From the NCBI RefSeq assembly GCF_023954305.1, contig NZ_JAMLIG010000001.1, positions 1,240,001 to 1,304,000 of the forward strand: 64,000 nucleotides of DNA, given 5' to 3'. Positions within the stretch are counted from its first letter, which is position 1; every line of letters starts with the position of its first letter. Origin of the DNA: Mesorhizobium sp. Its GTDB lineage: Bacteria > Pseudomonadota > Alphaproteobacteria > Rhizobiales > Rhizobiaceae. Shown here piece by piece: positions 27,982 to 39,070 of the stretch. Below the pieces are notes generated by a model. That model was not told the DNA's origin and did no database searches. It worked only from the letters and a program-made list of their open reading frames with translations. The position numbers were made by a program, and so were the translations under genes.

Positions 27982-28845
27982 ATGGACCGCACGACGATGG
28001 CATGGATCAACGGGCTGATCGGGGTGGTGATCTTCTCCGCTTCGCTGCCGGCGACGCGCGTCGCCGTGCAGGATTTCGACCCGATCTTCCTCACCGTGGC
28101 GCGGGCGGCGATCGCCGGCGTGCTGGCGCTGGCGCTGCTTCTGGCTTTCCGCGAGAGCCGGCCGGCGCGCCGCGACCTCGCCTCGCTGGCCCTCGTCGCG
28201 CTCGGCGTCGTCGTCGGCTTTCCGCTCTTGACCGCGCTGGCCCTGCAGCACATCACCTCGGCGCGCTCGATCGTCTTCATCGGCCTTCTGCCGCTCGCCA
28301 CGGCGATCTTCGGCGTATTGCGCGGCGGCGAGCGGCCGAAGCCCGCCTTCTGGGCTTTCTCGCTTGCCGGCAGCGCGTTGGTGGCCGGCTTCGCGCTCAC
28401 CCAGGGCGCCGAGGCGTCGCTTGCCGGCGACGGGCTGATGCTCGCAGCCATCCTCGTCTGCGGGCTGGGCTACGCCGAGGGCGCGCGCCTGTCGCGCAGC
28501 CTCGGCGGCTGGCAGGTCATCTCCTGGGCGCTGGTGCTGTCGCTGCCGGTCATGGCCGCGCTGATGGCGCTCACCCTGCCGTCCAGCTTCGCCGGCATCG
28601 GCACGCCGGCTTGGCTCGGCCTCGCCTATGTCTCGCTGTTCTCGATGCTGATCGGCTTCGTCTTCTGGTATCGGGGCCTGGCGCAGGGCGGCATCGCGGC
28701 GGTCGGCCAGCTGCAACTTCTGCAGCCCTTCTTCGGCCTGGCGCTCGCCGCCACCCTGCTCGGCGAGGCGGTGTCGCCGGCGATGCTTGTCGTCACCGTC
28801 GCCGTCATCGCCTGCGTGGCGGGCGCGCGCAGATTCGCCGCATAG
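27982..28845 (+). CDS. EamA/DMT-superfamily transporter
   Basis: The 287-aa protein has about ten hydrophobic helices in two EamA repeats (about residues 5-135 and 145-283), typical of drug/metabolite transporters that export amino acids or metabolites. The internal duplication is visible as GLIGVVIFSASLPATRVAV in the first half against GLGYAEGARL and FFGLALAATLLGE in the second. The ATG at 27982 gives the standard short N-terminus. It is isolated behind a repeat-rich gap and the substrate cannot be told. Confidence 0.88.
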   Translation: MDRTTMAWINGLIGVVIFSASLPATRVAVQDFDPIFLTVARAAIAGVLALALLLAFRESRPARRDLASLALVALGVVVGFPLLTALALQHITSARSIVFIGLLPLATAIFGVLRGGERPKPAFWAFSLAGSALVAGFALTQGAEASLAGDGLMLAAILVCGLGYAEGARLSRSLGGWQVISWALVLSLPVMAALMALTLPSSFAGIGTPAWLGLAYVSLFSMLIGFVFWYRGLAQGGIAAVGQLQLLQPFFGLALAATLLGEAVSPAMLVVTVAVIACVAGARRFAA

Positions 28846-28973
28846 GGGAGCCCGCCACCCACGTGCGCCGGCGTTCCGCGAAAAACCGGCCACCCGCGGG
28901 TGCGTGCGGATGGCCGGTCCGAAACGCGGAGGAAATAAGGGGGGAACGCCGCGCCTCGAGGGGAACGACGGCT

Positions 28974-29075
28974 CTATTTCTCCGCGGAGGTCATGTCGAC
29001 GAAGAGCAGGACGATGCTGAAGAAGGCGAAGGCGGCAAGCACGCCGGCGACGACAATCATGGAATCGGTGGCCAT
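28974..29075 (-). CDS. 33-aa single-helix membrane microprotein
   Basis: The frame encodes 33 residues: a short polar start (MATDS), one hydrophobic helix (about residues 6-26: Met, Ile, Val, Ala, Phe and Leu rich) and a tail with DMTSAEK, ending in TAG. A near-perfect ribosome-binding site (GGAGG, 5 bases before the ATG) and GC-ending codons support translation. It lies downstream of olsB on the same strand with a 119-base gap. I do not know its function; small one-helix proteins of this kind usually bind a larger membrane partner. Confidence rests on the ribosome-binding site and composition, not homology. Confidence 0.65.
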   Translation of the reverse strand: MATDSMIVVAGVLAAFAFFSIVLLFVDMTSAEK

Positions 29076-29194
29076 TGGTTCCTCCATCTGTTGGATGGAA
29101 GATGGCTATCGCGCGCGCGACGGCGCGCCTTGACAGAGATCAACCGGAGGCCGGCCCGGGCACGATTTCCTGCGCGGACGGACCGTCCGCCGGG

Positions 29195-30070
29195 TCAGGC
29201 GGCGAACCGGGTCGCGTCGGCGCCGTAGTAGTTGATGTAGCGTTCGGCGATCTGCTCGACCGGCAGGATGACGAAGACGTCGGTGGTGCCAAAATCGCGG
29301 TCGACGACGCAGCCCTCGCCGAAGCGCGCGCCGAGCCTGAGATAGCCCTTGATCAGCGGCGGCATGGCCAGCAGCGCGGCTTTCGGGTCCACCGCCTCGA
29401 CGGGCATCAGGTCCATCGTATGGAAGCGGGACGGGATCGCCCGCGTGCGCCATTCGGCGTCCGCCTGGCAATGGTGGGCGAGGAAGGAGAGCGCCTCGGC
29501 ATGCGCCGCCGGGATGATCCCGTGGAAGGAGGCGCAGCCGGTCATGACATCGACGCCGTGGCGCCGCGCATAGGCCCATACGCCCTGCCAGAGCAGTTCC
29601 ACCGTGCGCCTGGTCCGGTATTCGGGCAGGACGCAGGAGCGGCCGAGTTCCAGGAACCGGCGGCCGGGATGGCGGGCGACGAGAACGTCCATCTCGAATT
29701 CGCCGGACGAATAGAAGCCGCCGCCGTCGAGCGCCGCCTCCTGGCGCAGCAGGCGGTAGGTTCCGACGATCTGACGGTGGTCGGGTCCGCCGATCGCCGT
29801 GTCGAAGACGACGAGATGGTCGCAGATCGAATCGAACCGGTCGGCGTCGCGCGCCTCGAGCTCGTGGACGAAGTCGCGCTTGGCGCCGAGCTCGTCGTAG
29901 AAGACCCGGAAGCGCACCTCCTGGGCCGCGGCGATCTCGGAAATATTGCGGGCGAGCCGCACTTCGAGCTGGCCGATGCGGCCAAGCAACGCTCCCGCGG
30001 GGATGACGGCCTGACCGGCCGCCAGCGGGAGTGGAAAAGTGGTGCGCCCGCGCTCCAGCGTCGTGTGCAT
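29195..30070 (-). CDS. olsB: L-ornithine N-alpha-acyltransferase OlsB-like
   Basis: OlsB transfers a 3-hydroxyacyl group from acyl-ACP to ornithine, the first step of ornithine lipid synthesis. The 291-aa protein has a GNAT-like fold with family blocks RFRVFYDELGA, IVGTYRLLRQE, FLELGRSCV and RTVELLWQG, and a C-terminal GYLRLGARFGEG...DFGTTDVFV block shared with PlsC-linked OlsB/hemolysin-like acyltransferases. The start at 30070 is set by a GGAGG 8 bases upstream; two earlier in-frame ATGs lack one. No olsA acyltransferase is adjacent, as is usual in rhizobia where the two genes are separate. The function is inferred from family resemblance. Confidence 0.85.
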   Translation of the reverse strand: MHTTLERGRTTFPLPLAAGQAVIPAGALLGRIGQLEVRLARNISEIAAAQEVRFRVFYDELGAKRDFVHELEARDADRFDSICDHLVVFDTAIGGPDHRQIVGTYRLLRQEAALDGGGFYSSGEFEMDVLVARHPGRRFLELGRSCVLPEYRTRRTVELLWQGVWAYARRHGVDVMTGCASFHGIIPAAHAEALSFLAHHCQADAEWRTRAIPSRFHTMDLMPVEAVDPKAALLAMPPLIKGYLRLGARFGEGCVVDRDFGTTDVFVILPVEQIAERYINYYGADATRFAA

Positions 30071-30184
30071 CGCTTGACCTCCGAATGCCACCGTTGCCAG
30101 CGGCATAGTTGCGTCGTGCAACAGGAGCATGACGGAACCGTGTCGGCAAGATGGCCTCGCCCGGGGGAGGCCGCGGGCAGGAAT

Positions 30185-32422
<2,238 letters not shown>

Positions 32423-32511
32423 GGGCCGAACCGTAGTCCGGCAGCGATGGAAAAAGCTTTTGGCCGAAGATTAAAACTTTAGCGAGCAGCCGAAAATGCC
32501 TGCTCGCCCGA

Positions 32512-33513
32512 CTACTTGGCGCCCGCCATATCGACTACGACCCGGCCGCGGATGCGGCCCTCGACGATCGCCTTGGCGGCGTCGAGGATGCCGTCGAAGT
32601 CGATCTTCGTGGCGATGGCGGAGAGTTTCGCGTGATCGAGATCGGTCCCGATGCGCCGCCACGCCTCCAGCCGCAAGGCCTTTGGCGCCATCACCGAATC
32701 GATGCCCAGCAGCGAGACGCCGCGCAGGATGAAGGGGGCGACGCTCGACGGCAGGTCCATCCCTTGCGCCAGGCCGCAGGCGGCGATGGCGCCGCCATAG
32801 GAGGTCATCGACAGGACGTTGGCGAGGGTGTGGCTGCCGACGGCGTCGACGCCGCCCGCCCAGCGCTCCTTGGCGAGTGGCTTTGCCGGTCCGGAAAGCT
32901 CCTCGCGCGAGATGATCTCGGCGGCGCCGAGGTCCCTGAGATAGGCCTCCTCGGAGACCCGTCCGGTCGAGGCGATGACGTGGTAGCCAAGCTTGGAGAG
33001 GATCGCGATCGCGACCGACCCGACCCCGCCGGCGGCACCGGTCACGACGACGGGCCCGCGGGCGGGCATGATACCGTGGCGTTCCAGCGCCATCACGGCG
33101 AGCATCGCGGTGTAGCCGGCGGTCCCGACCGCCATGGCATCAAAGACGCTCATTCCTTCCGGCAGCGGCACCAGCCAGTCGCCCTTGACGCGCGAGCGGC
33201 CGGCGAAGGCGCCATGGTGGGTCTCGCCGGTGCCCCAGCCGTTGAGGATGACCTTGTCGCCGGCCTTCCAGTCGGGATGCGACGACCTGATGACGGTGCC
33301 GGCGAAGTCGATGCCGGGAACGAGCGGGAAACGCCGCACGACCGGGGATTTGCCGGTGATCGCCAGACCGTCCTTGTAGTTTATCGTCGAGGCTTCGACG
33401 GCGACCGTCACGTCGCCGTCCATCAGGTCGGCCTCGGTCAGTTCGGTGACCGCGACGGACTGCCGTTTCTCCTCGTCGCGCGAGATGAGGATGGCTTTGA
33501 AACGATCGGTCAT
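32512..33513 (-). CDS. acuI: AcuI/YhdH-type acryloyl-CoA reductase (MDR family)
   Basis: The 333-aa medium-chain dehydrogenase/reductase without zinc site is the quinone-oxidoreductase YhdH/AcuI type. AcuI reduces toxic acryloyl-CoA to propionyl-CoA with NADPH. Features: NYKDGLAITGK (family signature), PGIDFAGTV, GTAGYTAMLAV, and the NADP fold VVTGAAGGVGSVA, with STGR as the phosphate-binding loop. The C-terminal LLGIDSVM block is typical of YhdH. GGAGG precedes the ATG at 33513 by 6 bases. No DMSP or 3-hydroxypropionate genes are nearby, so a detoxifying role is inferred. It lies downstream of lspA on the same strand (50-base gap). Confidence 0.88.
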   Translation of the reverse strand: MTDRFKAILISRDEEKRQSVAVTELTEADLMDGDVTVAVEASTINYKDGLAITGKSPVVRRFPLVPGIDFAGTVIRSSHPDWKAGDKVILNGWGTGETHHGAFAGRSRVKGDWLVPLPEGMSVFDAMAVGTAGYTAMLAVMALERHGIMPARGPVVVTGAAGGVGSVAIAILSKLGYHVIASTGRVSEEAYLRDLGAAEIISREELSGPAKPLAKERWAGGVDAVGSHTLANVLSMTSYGGAIAACGLAQGMDLPSSVAPFILRGVSLLGIDSVMAPKALRLEAWRRIGTDLDHAKLSAIATKIDFDGILDAAKAIVEGRIRGRVVVDMAGAK

Positions 33514-33563
33514 GGCAGTTCCTCCGGGTGTCGTCATGATCTTGCGGCTTCCGCGGCGGCCGT

Positions 33564-34070
33564 TCAAGCGTCCGAGGACGGGCCTTTTCCACCAGGGTCG
33601 TCGCGCCCGCGCCAATCGAGCACTTCCTGCAAAACCACCATCGCCGCCCCCACCGAGATGAACGCATCGGCCAGATTGAATACGGCGAAGGACCATGTCT
33701 CGGTGTGGAACAGGATGTAGTCGACGACGTAGCCCAGCGTCGCCCGGTCGACGATGTTGCCGAGCGCGCCGCCGAGGATCAGTGCGAAGCCTGCGCGCGC
33801 CAGGTGCTGGTGATGTTCGGCGCGAAGCGCGAGCCAGCCGATGAACAGCATGACGGCGCCGGTCAGCGCCACCATGGCAGTGTCATTGAAGCCCGAGAGG
33901 AAGGAGAAGGCGATGCCGGTGTTTCGGGTGTGATAGAGCGATAGCATCGGCGCGACGTCGATGCGCTCGTACAGCTCCATGTTGGCAACCACCAGGCGCT
34001 TGACCCATTGGTCGAGCGCGGCTGCGGCCAGCGCGATCAGCCCGTATATGGCAAGGCTGCGTCTCGTCAT
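33564..34070 (-). CDS. lspA: Lipoprotein signal peptidase (signal peptidase II)
   Basis: The 168-aa four-helix inner-membrane aspartic protease cleaves signal peptides from diacylglyceryl-modified prolipoproteins. N-terminal ALDQWVKRLV is the first conserved box. The catalytic aspartates are in GNIVDR and FNLADA, and the RNTGIAFSF block is intact. Its ATG overlaps the TGA of the preceding methyltransferase gene by one base (TGATG), so translation is coupled. It would process the lipoproteins seen here, such as the L,D-transpeptidase. Confidence 0.97.
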   Translation of the reverse strand: MTRRSLAIYGLIALAAAALDQWVKRLVVANMELYERIDVAPMLSLYHTRNTGIAFSFLSGFNDTAMVALTGAVMLFIGWLALRAEHHQHLARAGFALILGGALGNIVDRATLGYVVDYILFHTETWSFAVFNLADAFISVGAAMVVLQEVLDWRGRDDPGGKGPSSDA

Positions 34071-34909
34071 CAGCGGACCGCCACCTTCAACGCATCGCGG
34101 CGGATCTCGAACAGCATGACGCCGGTCGCGACCGCGAGGTTGAGCGAATCCGCCCGGCCTGCCTGCGGGATCAGCACCAGCTTGTCGCAGGCGGCGGCGA
34201 GCGTTTCCGGCAAGCCCTGCTGCTCGTTGCCCATCAGGAGCACCACCGGCTTGCCGGCATAGGGAACCGTCCGGTAGTCGACCGCGCCCTTCAGATGGGT
34301 GCCGACGAGCAGGCCGCCGAAGCCCTTGCGCCAGGCGAGGAATTCCTGCTCGCTCGCCTTGGCCACAGGAACCGCGAAGACAGAGCCCATCGTCGCCCGC
34401 ACGGTCTCGACCGCGAACGGATCGGTGGTGTCGCCGACGAGAATGACGCCCTTGGCGCCGACCGCGTCGGCGGTGCGGATCACCGTGCCGAGATTGCCCG
34501 GATCGCGCACCCGGTCGAGCGCGACCCAGACGTCGCCGGCGGCCGGACGCACCTCGGCCAGCGGCTTCCAGCGCTGGCGGAAGACGCCCACCACCATCTG
34601 CGGGTTGTCGCGGCGGGTGATGGCGGACAGCACCTTTTCCGTCACTTCCAGCACCAGGCCGCCCGATGCTACGGTGCGGGCGGCGGCCTTCTCGACCGAG
34701 GGATTGCCCTTGGCGGACTTGGCGAAGACCAGCGTGTCGATGGTCCACCCGAGGTCGAGCGCGTCGATGACCAGCTTCAGTCCCTCGGCCATGAAGGCGT
34801 TGCGCTGGTCGCGGAATTTCTTCATCGCCAGCGACTTGATGTCCTTGACGATCGGGTTGGCGAGGCTGGTGACTTCCTTCACCTGTCCGACGGCGCGGCG
34901 CTCGGTCAT
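34070..34909 (-). CDS. TrmH/SpoU-family RNA 2'-O-methyltransferase
   Basis: The 279-aa SPOUT-class methyltransferase puts a methyl on a ribose 2'-OH of tRNA or rRNA. Three family motifs are seen: DRVRDPGNLGTVIRTADA (motif 1, with the catalytic Asn-Arg), LLMGNEQQGLP (motif 2) and SLNLAVATGVMLFE (motif 3, SAM knot). An N-terminal SpoU substrate-binding domain covers about residues 1-110. The ATG at 34909 overlaps the preceding stop as ATGA. The exact RNA target cannot be read from sequence. It is the middle gene of a tightly overlapping three-gene operon ending in lspA. Confidence 0.93.
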   Translation of the reverse strand: MTERRAVGQVKEVTSLANPIVKDIKSLAMKKFRDQRNAFMAEGLKLVIDALDLGWTIDTLVFAKSAKGNPSVEKAAARTVASGGLVLEVTEKVLSAITRRDNPQMVVGVFRQRWKPLAEVRPAAGDVWVALDRVRDPGNLGTVIRTADAVGAKGVILVGDTTDPFAVETVRATMGSVFAVPVAKASEQEFLAWRKGFGGLLVGTHLKGAVDYRTVPYAGKPVVLLMGNEQQGLPETLAAACDKLVLIPQAGRADSLNLAVATGVMLFEIRRDALKVAVR

Positions 34910-35838
34910 TTCGCCACCCATCGCGAGAAGAGGGAGGTGGAAAGCGCCCGGCCGGCCGATTTCTCCCGGATGACCAGTTCGCCGGACTCGACCCTGCCGC
35001 CCATGCCGGCGAAGGTGTCGCGCATCAACGCATGGATGGCAAAGAAGGAGGCGCGGATCGAGTAGGCCGTCAGAACCACGGCCAGCGGCCTCGGCGTCAG
35101 GATCTGGCGGCAGAGATCCGCCATGGCCGGAAGATCCTCGAACAATTGCCAGACTTCGCCCTTTGGGCCGCGGCCATAGGCGGGCGGATCGAACAGGATC
35201 AGATCGTAGCGGCTGTCGCGGCGGACTTCCCGCTCGACGAACTTCATCGCGTCGTCGCAGATCCAGCGGATCGGCCGGTCCGACAGGCGCGCCAGTTCCT
35301 GGTTTTCCCTTGCCCAGCCGATCGCCTTCTTCGAGGCGTCGACATGGGTCACCTCGGCGCCTGCACGGGCTGCCACCAGCGAGGCGAGGCCGGTATAGCC
35401 GAACAGGTTCAGCACCTTCACCGGACGGTTCGCGGCGCGGATCAGTCCTTCCATGTGGCTCCAGTGCGGCGCCTGTTCGGGAAACACCCCGACATGGCGG
35501 AAGGAGGTGAAGCGGCCGAGATAGGACAGCCCGTCATAGGTCATCGGCCAGGTCTCGCCGAGGGGCTCTCTCGGAAAGCGCCAACGGCCGATGCCCTCTT
35601 CGTCGGTGTCGCCGGTGAAAACGGCATCGACCTCGGCCCAGTCGCGCTCCGGCAGCGCGCGGCGCCAGATCGCCTGGCCTTCCGGACGCACGATCCGGTA
35701 GGGGCCATACTGTTCCAGCTTCTCGCCGTCGCCCGAATCGAGCAGCGCATAGTCGGCATTGGGCAGGACTTCGAGGATGAGCGGCAGGTTCTCCGCCGGC
35801 AGCGCGCCGGGCCGGCGCGGCACCGGAGAACGCTTCAT
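34906..35838 (-). CDS. Class I SAM-dependent RNA methyltransferase (RlmI-like)
   Basis: The 310-aa Rossmann methyltransferase of the RlmI/RlmK (m5C/m7G rRNA) type has SAM-binding LNLFGYTGLASLVAARAGAEV with the acidic end VDASKKA. It also has DLILFDPPAYGRGP, the DPP motif of this group. The N-terminal PUA domain of RlmI is absent, so the site modified is uncertain. The ATG at 35838 is preferred. The frame stays open about 70 codons upstream (Pro/Arg-rich, low complexity), so a longer N-terminus is possible. The stop overlaps the next gene's start by four bases. Confidence 0.88.
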   Translation of the reverse strand: MKRSPVPRRPGALPAENLPLILEVLPNADYALLDSGDGEKLEQYGPYRIVRPEGQAIWRRALPERDWAEVDAVFTGDTDEEGIGRWRFPREPLGETWPMTYDGLSYLGRFTSFRHVGVFPEQAPHWSHMEGLIRAANRPVKVLNLFGYTGLASLVAARAGAEVTHVDASKKAIGWARENQELARLSDRPIRWICDDAMKFVEREVRRDSRYDLILFDPPAYGRGPKGEVWQLFEDLPAMADLCRQILTPRPLAVVLTAYSIRASFFAIHALMRDTFAGMGGRVESGELVIREKSAGRALSTSLFSRWVAK

Positions 35839-36088
35839 GGCCGGCGCCTCGGCGGCGTGTCTCGGCTGTGCGGTCTCGGTCGGGCCGGATTTCAGCCGTG
35901 GAGTCGCCCCGCCGGGCAGCGGCCGGAACGGCGCCTGCGCCGGCTGTCCCGGTCTTGCCTTCGAAGGCCGACGTTTGTCGCGCGGCGGTTTCAAGCCTGT
36001 CCGATCACCCGTTGAGCGTTGGCGGCTTCTGCCACAGCGAAGGTGGAGCCGCAACCGAGGTCAGACGCGTCCGCCGCGTCACCCGGCG

Positions 36089-36334
36089 TCAATTGGCGAC
36101 CTTGCTGCAGGTAAACCGGGTGCCATTGGCGGTGACGCCCGTCGCCTTGCTGCCCTTCTTGGTCACTTTGTAGTTGCCGCCATAGGCAAACGGAGACAGA
36201 TGAATGTAGGCTGTGGCGCCTCCCGTGTAGGTGGCTGCGATCAGCCCGGAAGCACTGCATTTCCATTTTTCCGCCGCCCCTGCCGGGGTCGCAGCGGCGG
36301 CGAACAGCATCATTGCCGGAACAACATGGCGCAT
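36089..36334 (-). CDS. Small secreted protein with two cysteines
   Basis: The 81-aa protein has a clear signal peptide (residues 1-20, Ala-rich, ending PAGA) and a mature domain of about 60 aa with Cys26 and Cys77, which could form a disulfide in the periplasm. The mature part is rich in Gly, Thr, Tyr and Lys and looks like a compact beta fold. I do not recognise a named family, and nothing around it suggests a role. The ATG is set by the signal peptide. Confidence 0.75.
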   Translation of the reverse strand: MRHVVPAMMLFAAAATPAGAAEKWKCSASGLIAATYTGGATAYIHLSPFAYGGNYKVTKKGSKATGVTANGTRFTCSKVAN

Positions 36335-36360
36335 GTGACGGCTCCCCAGATCAGGACGTG

Positions 36361-37335
36361 TCAGATATCGAGGCGTTTCCTCGCGTCGTAGACGGCTATC
36401 CCCGCCGCGAGGTCTTCCAGCGCCGCGCCGACCGACTTGAACAGCGTGATCTCGTCCGGCGCGCCGCGGCCCGGCTTCTCGCCGCGGGTGAGTTCATGCA
36501 GGTCGCCGACGATGGCATCGTTCGTCAACACGCCCGAGGCGAGAGGCTGGACGATGTCGCCGGCTTCCTTGGTCGCGCCGGCCCGGGTGTCGACAAAGAC
36601 GCGGGCGCGGCGGATCGTCTCGTCGTCCGCCTCGCGCATCGTCGGCGTGAAACCGCCGACCAGATCGACGTGGGTTCCCGGCGACAGGAGCGCGCCCTTC
36701 ACCAAAGGCGCGCTGGAAATCGTCGCGGCCGAAACGATGTCGGCCCAGCCCAGCGCCTCGTCGAGGACCGGCGCCACCGATGCATTCAGCCCCGACCGGC
36801 GCAGATCGGCCGCCGCGGTCTCGGCGTTGGCAGGCGTGCGGTTCCAGATGCGAATTTCGCGGATCGGCCGCACCGCCGAATGCGCGCCGGCCAGAAAGCG
36901 CGACAGCGCGCCGGCGCCGATGATTAGCAGTCTGGAGGCGTCCTCCCGCGCCAGATAGGTCGCTGCGAGGGCGGAAGCGCAGGCGGTGCGCCATTGCGTC
37001 AGCCGCGGACCGTCGAGCAGCGCCTGCGGCGCGCCGGTCGCCGCGTCGAGCAGAAGGTAGAGGCCCATCACGGCCGGCTTGCCGATCGCATTGTTGTCGG
37101 GAGAGACGGTGACGATCTTCACGCCGATGTGGCCGCCATCCGACGTGCCGGCGCGCATCAGATCGGTCCAGGCCGGCATCAGCAGCAGCGTCGGGTTCGT
37201 TCCGTCCGGACGCTCGATCGTATGGTGGTGTCGGACCGGCTGCACCGCGCCGTCGCGGAACGCCGTGCGGAGCGTTTCGACCAGGCCGGCGAAATCGAGT
37301 GCCCGGTCGATGTCGGCGGCCTCGATCACGCGCAT
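36361..37335 (-). CDS. Ornithine cyclodeaminase / mu-crystallin family protein
   Basis: The 324-aa protein belongs to the OCD/mu-crystallin family, which includes ornithine cyclodeaminase, alanine dehydrogenase (Ala type) and Delta1-pyrroline-2-carboxylate reductase. HIGVKIVTVSPDN carries the conserved Lys, and LIIGAGALSRFLAGAHSAVRP is the NAD(P)-binding fold. The C-terminal LFKSVGAALEDLAAG is the family's closing motif. The sequence alone does not decide between activities. A pyrroline-2-carboxylate reductase role would link with hydroxyproline metabolism, but the only hint is an aconitase X gene 26 kb away. It lies just downstream of lapA (22-base gap). Confidence 0.88.
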   Translation of the reverse strand: MRVIEAADIDRALDFAGLVETLRTAFRDGAVQPVRHHHTIERPDGTNPTLLLMPAWTDLMRAGTSDGGHIGVKIVTVSPDNNAIGKPAVMGLYLLLDAATGAPQALLDGPRLTQWRTACASALAATYLAREDASRLLIIGAGALSRFLAGAHSAVRPIREIRIWNRTPANAETAAADLRRSGLNASVAPVLDEALGWADIVSAATISSAPLVKGALLSPGTHVDLVGGFTPTMREADDETIRRARVFVDTRAGATKEAGDIVQPLASGVLTNDAIVGDLHELTRGEKPGRGAPDEITLFKSVGAALEDLAAGIAVYDARKRLDI

Positions 37336-37357
37336 GGGCCGATCCCCGGAGCGAGGT

Positions 37358-37711
37358 TCAGTGCCGCGTCGCTGGAAGCGAGCCGCCGGTCGGCTGGGCC
37401 GCCGGCGCGGGGGGCGCCGGCTTGCGCTGGCTGATCTCCTTGATCAGCGACTGCACTTCGCGGGATTTGTTCCGAGCCTCCTTGCGGTAGCGCCCCTGCT
37501 TCCACCAGGTCGCGAAACTGCCGAGGAGCAGGCCGAGGCCGAGCGCGAGGAAGAGCATCACGAACAGCGGAAGCTGAAGGGTCAGACCCGGATTGCCCGG
37601 ATTGAACGGATCGAGCGTGAAGGCCACTGGCATGCGGTTGGCGACCGCCAGCGCGATGAGGATGACCGCGAGCGGCACCAGGACAACGACGATGAGGACG
37701 CGGTTCAGCAT
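37358..37711 (-). CDS. lapA: LapA-domain (DUF1049) inner-membrane protein
   Basis: The 117-aa protein has two TM helices (about residues 4-24 and 44-66) followed by a basic coiled segment and a Pro/Ala-rich tail. It matches the lipopolysaccharide assembly protein A domain: VANRMPVAFTLDPF and LLLGSFATWW. In enterobacteria LapA works with LapB in controlling LPS synthesis through LpxC; that role is not established in rhizobia, where lapB-like genes are separate. Order sppA-ihfB-lapA is common in rhizobia, and short gaps suggest co-transcription. Confidence 0.88.
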   Translation of the reverse strand: MLNRVLIVVVLVPLAVILIALAVANRMPVAFTLDPFNPGNPGLTLQLPLFVMLFLALGLGLLLGSFATWWKQGRYRKEARNKSREVQSLIKEISQRKPAPPAPAAQPTGGSLPATRH

Positions 37712-37744
37712 GGCCTGCCTGACATAACAGCGCGGTTGCCGGCG

Positions 37745-38029
37745 TCAATCCTCGAGGTTGAGCCGCTCGCGCAACTCCTTCCCGGTCTTGAAGAAGGGCA
37801 CCCATTTCTCCTCGACCTCGACGGATTCGCCGGTGCGCGGATTGCGGCCGGTGCGTGCGGGCCGGTTCTTCACCGAAAACGCGCCGAAGCCGCGGAGCTC
37901 GACCCGGTTCCCGGCCGCGAGCGAATCGGTGATCTCCTCGAAGATCGCGTTCACGATGTTCTCGACGTCGCGCAGGAAGAGATGCGGGTTGCGGTTGGCG
38001 ATAAGCTGAACCAGTTCGGACTTGATCAT
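37745..38029 (-). CDS. ihfB: Integration host factor subunit beta
   Basis: The 94-aa HU/IHF-family DNA-bending protein has the IHF-beta N-terminus MIKSELVQLIA. The DNA-contacting beta arm includes GRNPRTGE, the family signature with the intercalating Pro, and GFGAFSVKNRPAR precedes it. It pairs with IHF-alpha, encoded elsewhere, and would help RpoN-dependent promoters bend DNA to reach their activators; rpoN is 3.5 kb away. It lies between sppA and lapA. The ATG at 38029 gives the standard length. Confidence 0.96.
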   Translation of the reverse strand: MIKSELVQLIANRNPHLFLRDVENIVNAIFEEITDSLAAGNRVELRGFGAFSVKNRPARTGRNPRTGESVEVEEKWVPFFKTGKELRERLNLED

Positions 38030-38092
38030 GCGACGGCTTCCCCCTTCGAAAAACTTATGACTGCAAAGGAACGATGCTTGAAAATCCGTCAC

Positions 38093-39070
38093 TTAGTCCG
38101 GGACGGTCGCCATATCAGGGTGCCAGAGCGACAGCATACCGTCAAGAAAGATGCGGTCGGCGCCGATCTTCTCCAGCAGATCCGCGTCGAGACCCGGCAA
38201 GCCCAGGAAAGCCGCGACGCGCTGGCCCAAAGCGCTCGAGAGGAAGAAATCGGCCGTCGACTTGCGCGGCTTCCATTCGACGACATCGAGCTTGGCGTCG
38301 ACTCCCTTGGTGAACAGCCAGTCCTTGGCCTTTTCCTCGCCGCCGAGCTCGTCGACCAGCTTCCTTGCGAGCGCCTGGCGGCCGGTGAAGATCGACCCGT
38401 CGGCCACTGCCAGCACTTCGGCACGCGTCAGCGGCCGCCGCTCGTCCACGAGGCCGACGAACCAGTCGTAGGAGTCCATGATGAGGGCCCGCAGCATCAC
38501 CTTCTCCTCGTCGGTGGTGACGTTGAAAGGCGAAGGCTCGGCCTTCAAGGGCGAGGACTTCACCTCGTCGAGCGTGATGCCGATCTTGTCCATCAGCCCG
38601 CTGAAGTTCGGAAACTGGATCAGCACGCCGATCGATCCTACGATGGAGGATTGGCGCGCCACGATGTGATCGGACGCGCTGGCGATCATGTACCCGGCCG
38701 AAGCGGCGAGCGTGCCCACCTGGGCGACGGTCGGCTTGGCGGTGGCGAGCTTGCGGACGGCCTCGTAGATCGCCTCCCCGCCGGCGGTGGTGCCTCCCGG
38801 CGAATCGATCGACAGGATGACGCCCTTGACCGAATCGGACTCGGCGACGTCCTTCAGCCGTTTGAGCAGCTCCTCGTCCTCGGTGATCGTTCCCTCGATC
38901 TTCACCTTGGCGATATGGGCGACCGCGACGCCGCCGAGGCTGTCGCGCATGGCCCAGCCCGTCGTGGCGGCGATCGCGGCGGCCGCGACCAGGATGGCGG
39001 CGACACGCCAGAATGTCAGTTTCCGCCGCAGACGGCGGCGGTCGATCATCTCATCGGCTCTCTGCGCCAT
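38093..39070 (-). CDS. sppA: Signal peptide peptidase SppA, short form
   Basis: The 325-aa inner-membrane Ser-Lys protease degrades leftover signal peptides. An N-terminal anchor helix (about residues 19-40) precedes one SppA domain. The nucleophile is Ser124 in AASAGY and the likely general base is Lys176 in SSPLKAEPSPF. IDSPGGTTAGGEA (88-100) builds the oxyanion region. It is the single-domain type like B. subtilis SppA rather than the tandem-domain E. coli form. The ATG at 39070 fits the membrane anchor. It begins a probable sppA-ihfB-lapA operon and is divergent from lptC. Confidence 0.95.
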   Translation of the reverse strand: MAQRADEMIDRRRLRRKLTFWRVAAILVAAAAIAATTGWAMRDSLGGVAVAHIAKVKIEGTITEDEELLKRLKDVAESDSVKGVILSIDSPGGTTAGGEAIYEAVRKLATAKPTVAQVGTLAASAGYMIASASDHIVARQSSIVGSIGVLIQFPNFSGLMDKIGITLDEVKSSPLKAEPSPFNVTTDEEKVMLRALIMDSYDWFVGLVDERRPLTRAEVLAVADGSIFTGRQALARKLVDELGGEEKAKDWLFTKGVDAKLDVVEWKPRKSTADFFLSSALGQRVAAFLGLPGLDADLLEKIGADRIFLDGMLSLWHPDMATVPD

